A DNA stretch of 30,372 bases, from the IMG/VR virus record IMGVR_UViG_3300027763_000170, positions 1-30,372 of that record; one strand, given 5' to 3'. Below are positions 29,774 to 30,372 of this stretch, piece after piece. The translations under genes and the position numbers were made by a program. Within the stretch, counting starts at the first letter, position 1, and every line of letters begins with the position of its first letter. Source of the DNA: a virus. The notes beneath the pieces are model-generated. The model did not search any database, had not been told where the DNA came from, and saw nothing but the letters and a program-made list of their open reading frames with translations.

Positions 29774-29996
29774 ACACTTCGTTGACAAGGGCTACTGCGT
29801 CACAGTGATCCCAATTAGGTATGACGATGGGACACCTGAGTGCAGCGTCGTTGCGCTCGAGCCGCATCCCTACGTGCTGCCGGCCCTGACGAGCGACGAC
29901 ATTACGCTGCGCGTTCGTGCCCTTACGCTCGTTGCTGTCGCATCACACAACAAGCTGATCGAACACAACCTGACGTTCCGATCGCATCTTGCCTGA
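29745..29996 (+). CDS. Hypothetical protein
   Basis: An 83 aa protein from ATG 29745, with GAGG at 29735-29738 and a 29-nt overlap with the acyltransferase gene. It is acidic with DNALDLAEHFVDKGYCVTVIPIRYDD, then LEPHPYVLPALTSDDITLRVRALTLVAVASHN. Mixed alpha/beta with no known motif. It overlaps the HNH gene by 8 nt. Confidence 0.65.
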   Translation: MTDNALDLAEHFVDKGYCVTVIPIRYDDGTPECSVVALEPHPYVLPALTSDDITLRVRALTLVAVASHNKLIEHNLTFRSHLA

Positions 29997-30336
29997 GCTA
30001 AAGGTATGCAACAAGTGCGGCAACTTACACACTGACATCAGTAAGCCAGTATGCGCGAGCTGCTATCGGCCACCTAACCGTCATCGGCCATACACGAAAG
30101 CACTTGGGCAACGCAACAGTCTTTACCGAACAGCAGCATGGCAACGAGTAAGAGCAGTCGCCTTAGAACGCGACAACCACCAATGCCAACACTGCAGCAG
30201 TCAAGCAGACCTAATTGTTCATCACCACAAAGAAGCAAACACAGGGCAAGACCAACTCAACCTAGACAACCTAGAAACCCTATGCCGACGCTGCCACGGA
30301 CGCGAACACGCAGCCAGACGCACACGAAACAAATAG
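29989..30336 (+). CDS. HNH endonuclease (terminase-adjacent type)
   Basis: A 115 aa HNH protein. An N-terminal zinc knuckle CNKC / CASC (7, 10, 22, 25) is followed by YRTAAWQRVRAVALERDNHQC, then CQHC (66, 69), HHH (78-80), NLDNLETLCRRCHGREH. This is the HK97 gp74-like type that in many phages lies next to the terminase and is needed for packaging. TTG 29989 overlaps the previous stop. The gene is unusually rich in A and C on the + strand (42 of 60 bases in both 30181-30240 and 30241-30300), unlike terL. If the window is a circle, terL follows within about 100 nt. Confidence 0.85.
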   Translation: MPELKVCNKCGNLHTDISKPVCASCYRPPNRHRPYTKALGQRNSLYRTAAWQRVRAVALERDNHQCQHCSSQADLIVHHHKEANTGQDQLNLDNLETLCRRCHGREHAARRTRNK

Positions 30337-30372
30337 GGGGGCGGGTCAGGCACACGCAAAAGAGGACAAGCG

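Overview
The window reads as an essentially complete genome of a small siphovirus (long, non-contractile tail, HK97-type capsid) of an actinobacterial host. Every gene is on the + strand and nearly all are packed with 1-4 nt overlaps (ATGA, GTGA, TAATG). The host assignment is inferred from an mIHF-like DNA-binding protein, a secreted Rpf-like muralytic protein, the CHAP plus M15 lysis genes, and frequent GTG/TTG starts. I see no integrase, no recognisable repressor, no tRNA, and no DNA polymerase, primase or helicase, so a lytic life style that leans on host replication is the simplest reading.

Layout. 50-6588: packaging and head (TerL, a glycosyltransferase-like protein, a small protein, portal, a three-domain protein with a HAD phosphatase fused to the prohead protease, major capsid). 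6589-6724: a structured non-coding gap with a tRNA T-arm-like hairpin. 6725-9961: head-tail connector, tail terminator, major tail protein, gp10-like protein, and a G/G-T tail assembly chaperone pair that needs a -1 frameshift. 9954-16234: tape measure, distal tail protein, tail hub and three fibre or decoration-like proteins. 16243-17659: lysis module (XhlA-like holin, M15 peptidase, CHAP endolysin, second small membrane protein). 17661-19713: metallophosphoesterase, unknown protein, RusA resolvase. 19714-19900: four consecutive hairpins, the last a strong terminator, followed by a candidate promoter.

19946-27755: early or middle operon. It starts with six very small coupled genes, then a Sak4-like ATPase, an SSB-like protein, coiled-coil and orphan proteins, the mIHF-like protein, an HNH nuclease, the Rpf-like protein, a CoiA-like nuclease and zinc/HTH proteins. 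27756-28332: two non-coding stretches around a small HTH gene. 28333-30336: a small membrane protein, a NodB-fold deacetylase, an LpxD-like left-handed beta-helix acyltransferase, an unknown protein and a second HNH nuclease.

If the ends join in a circle (not proven here), the terminal HNH gene lies about 100 nt upstream of TerL, the usual HNH-terminase arrangement of HK97-like phages. The deacetylase, acyltransferase and glycosyltransferase would then form one locus around the packaging genes. The most interesting items are the HAD/prohead-protease fusion, the deacetylase plus N-acyltransferase pair (an LpxC/LpxD-like logic), the T-arm-like element after the capsid gene, the four-hairpin array at the late/early junction, and the phage-encoded Rpf-like and CoiA-like proteins.
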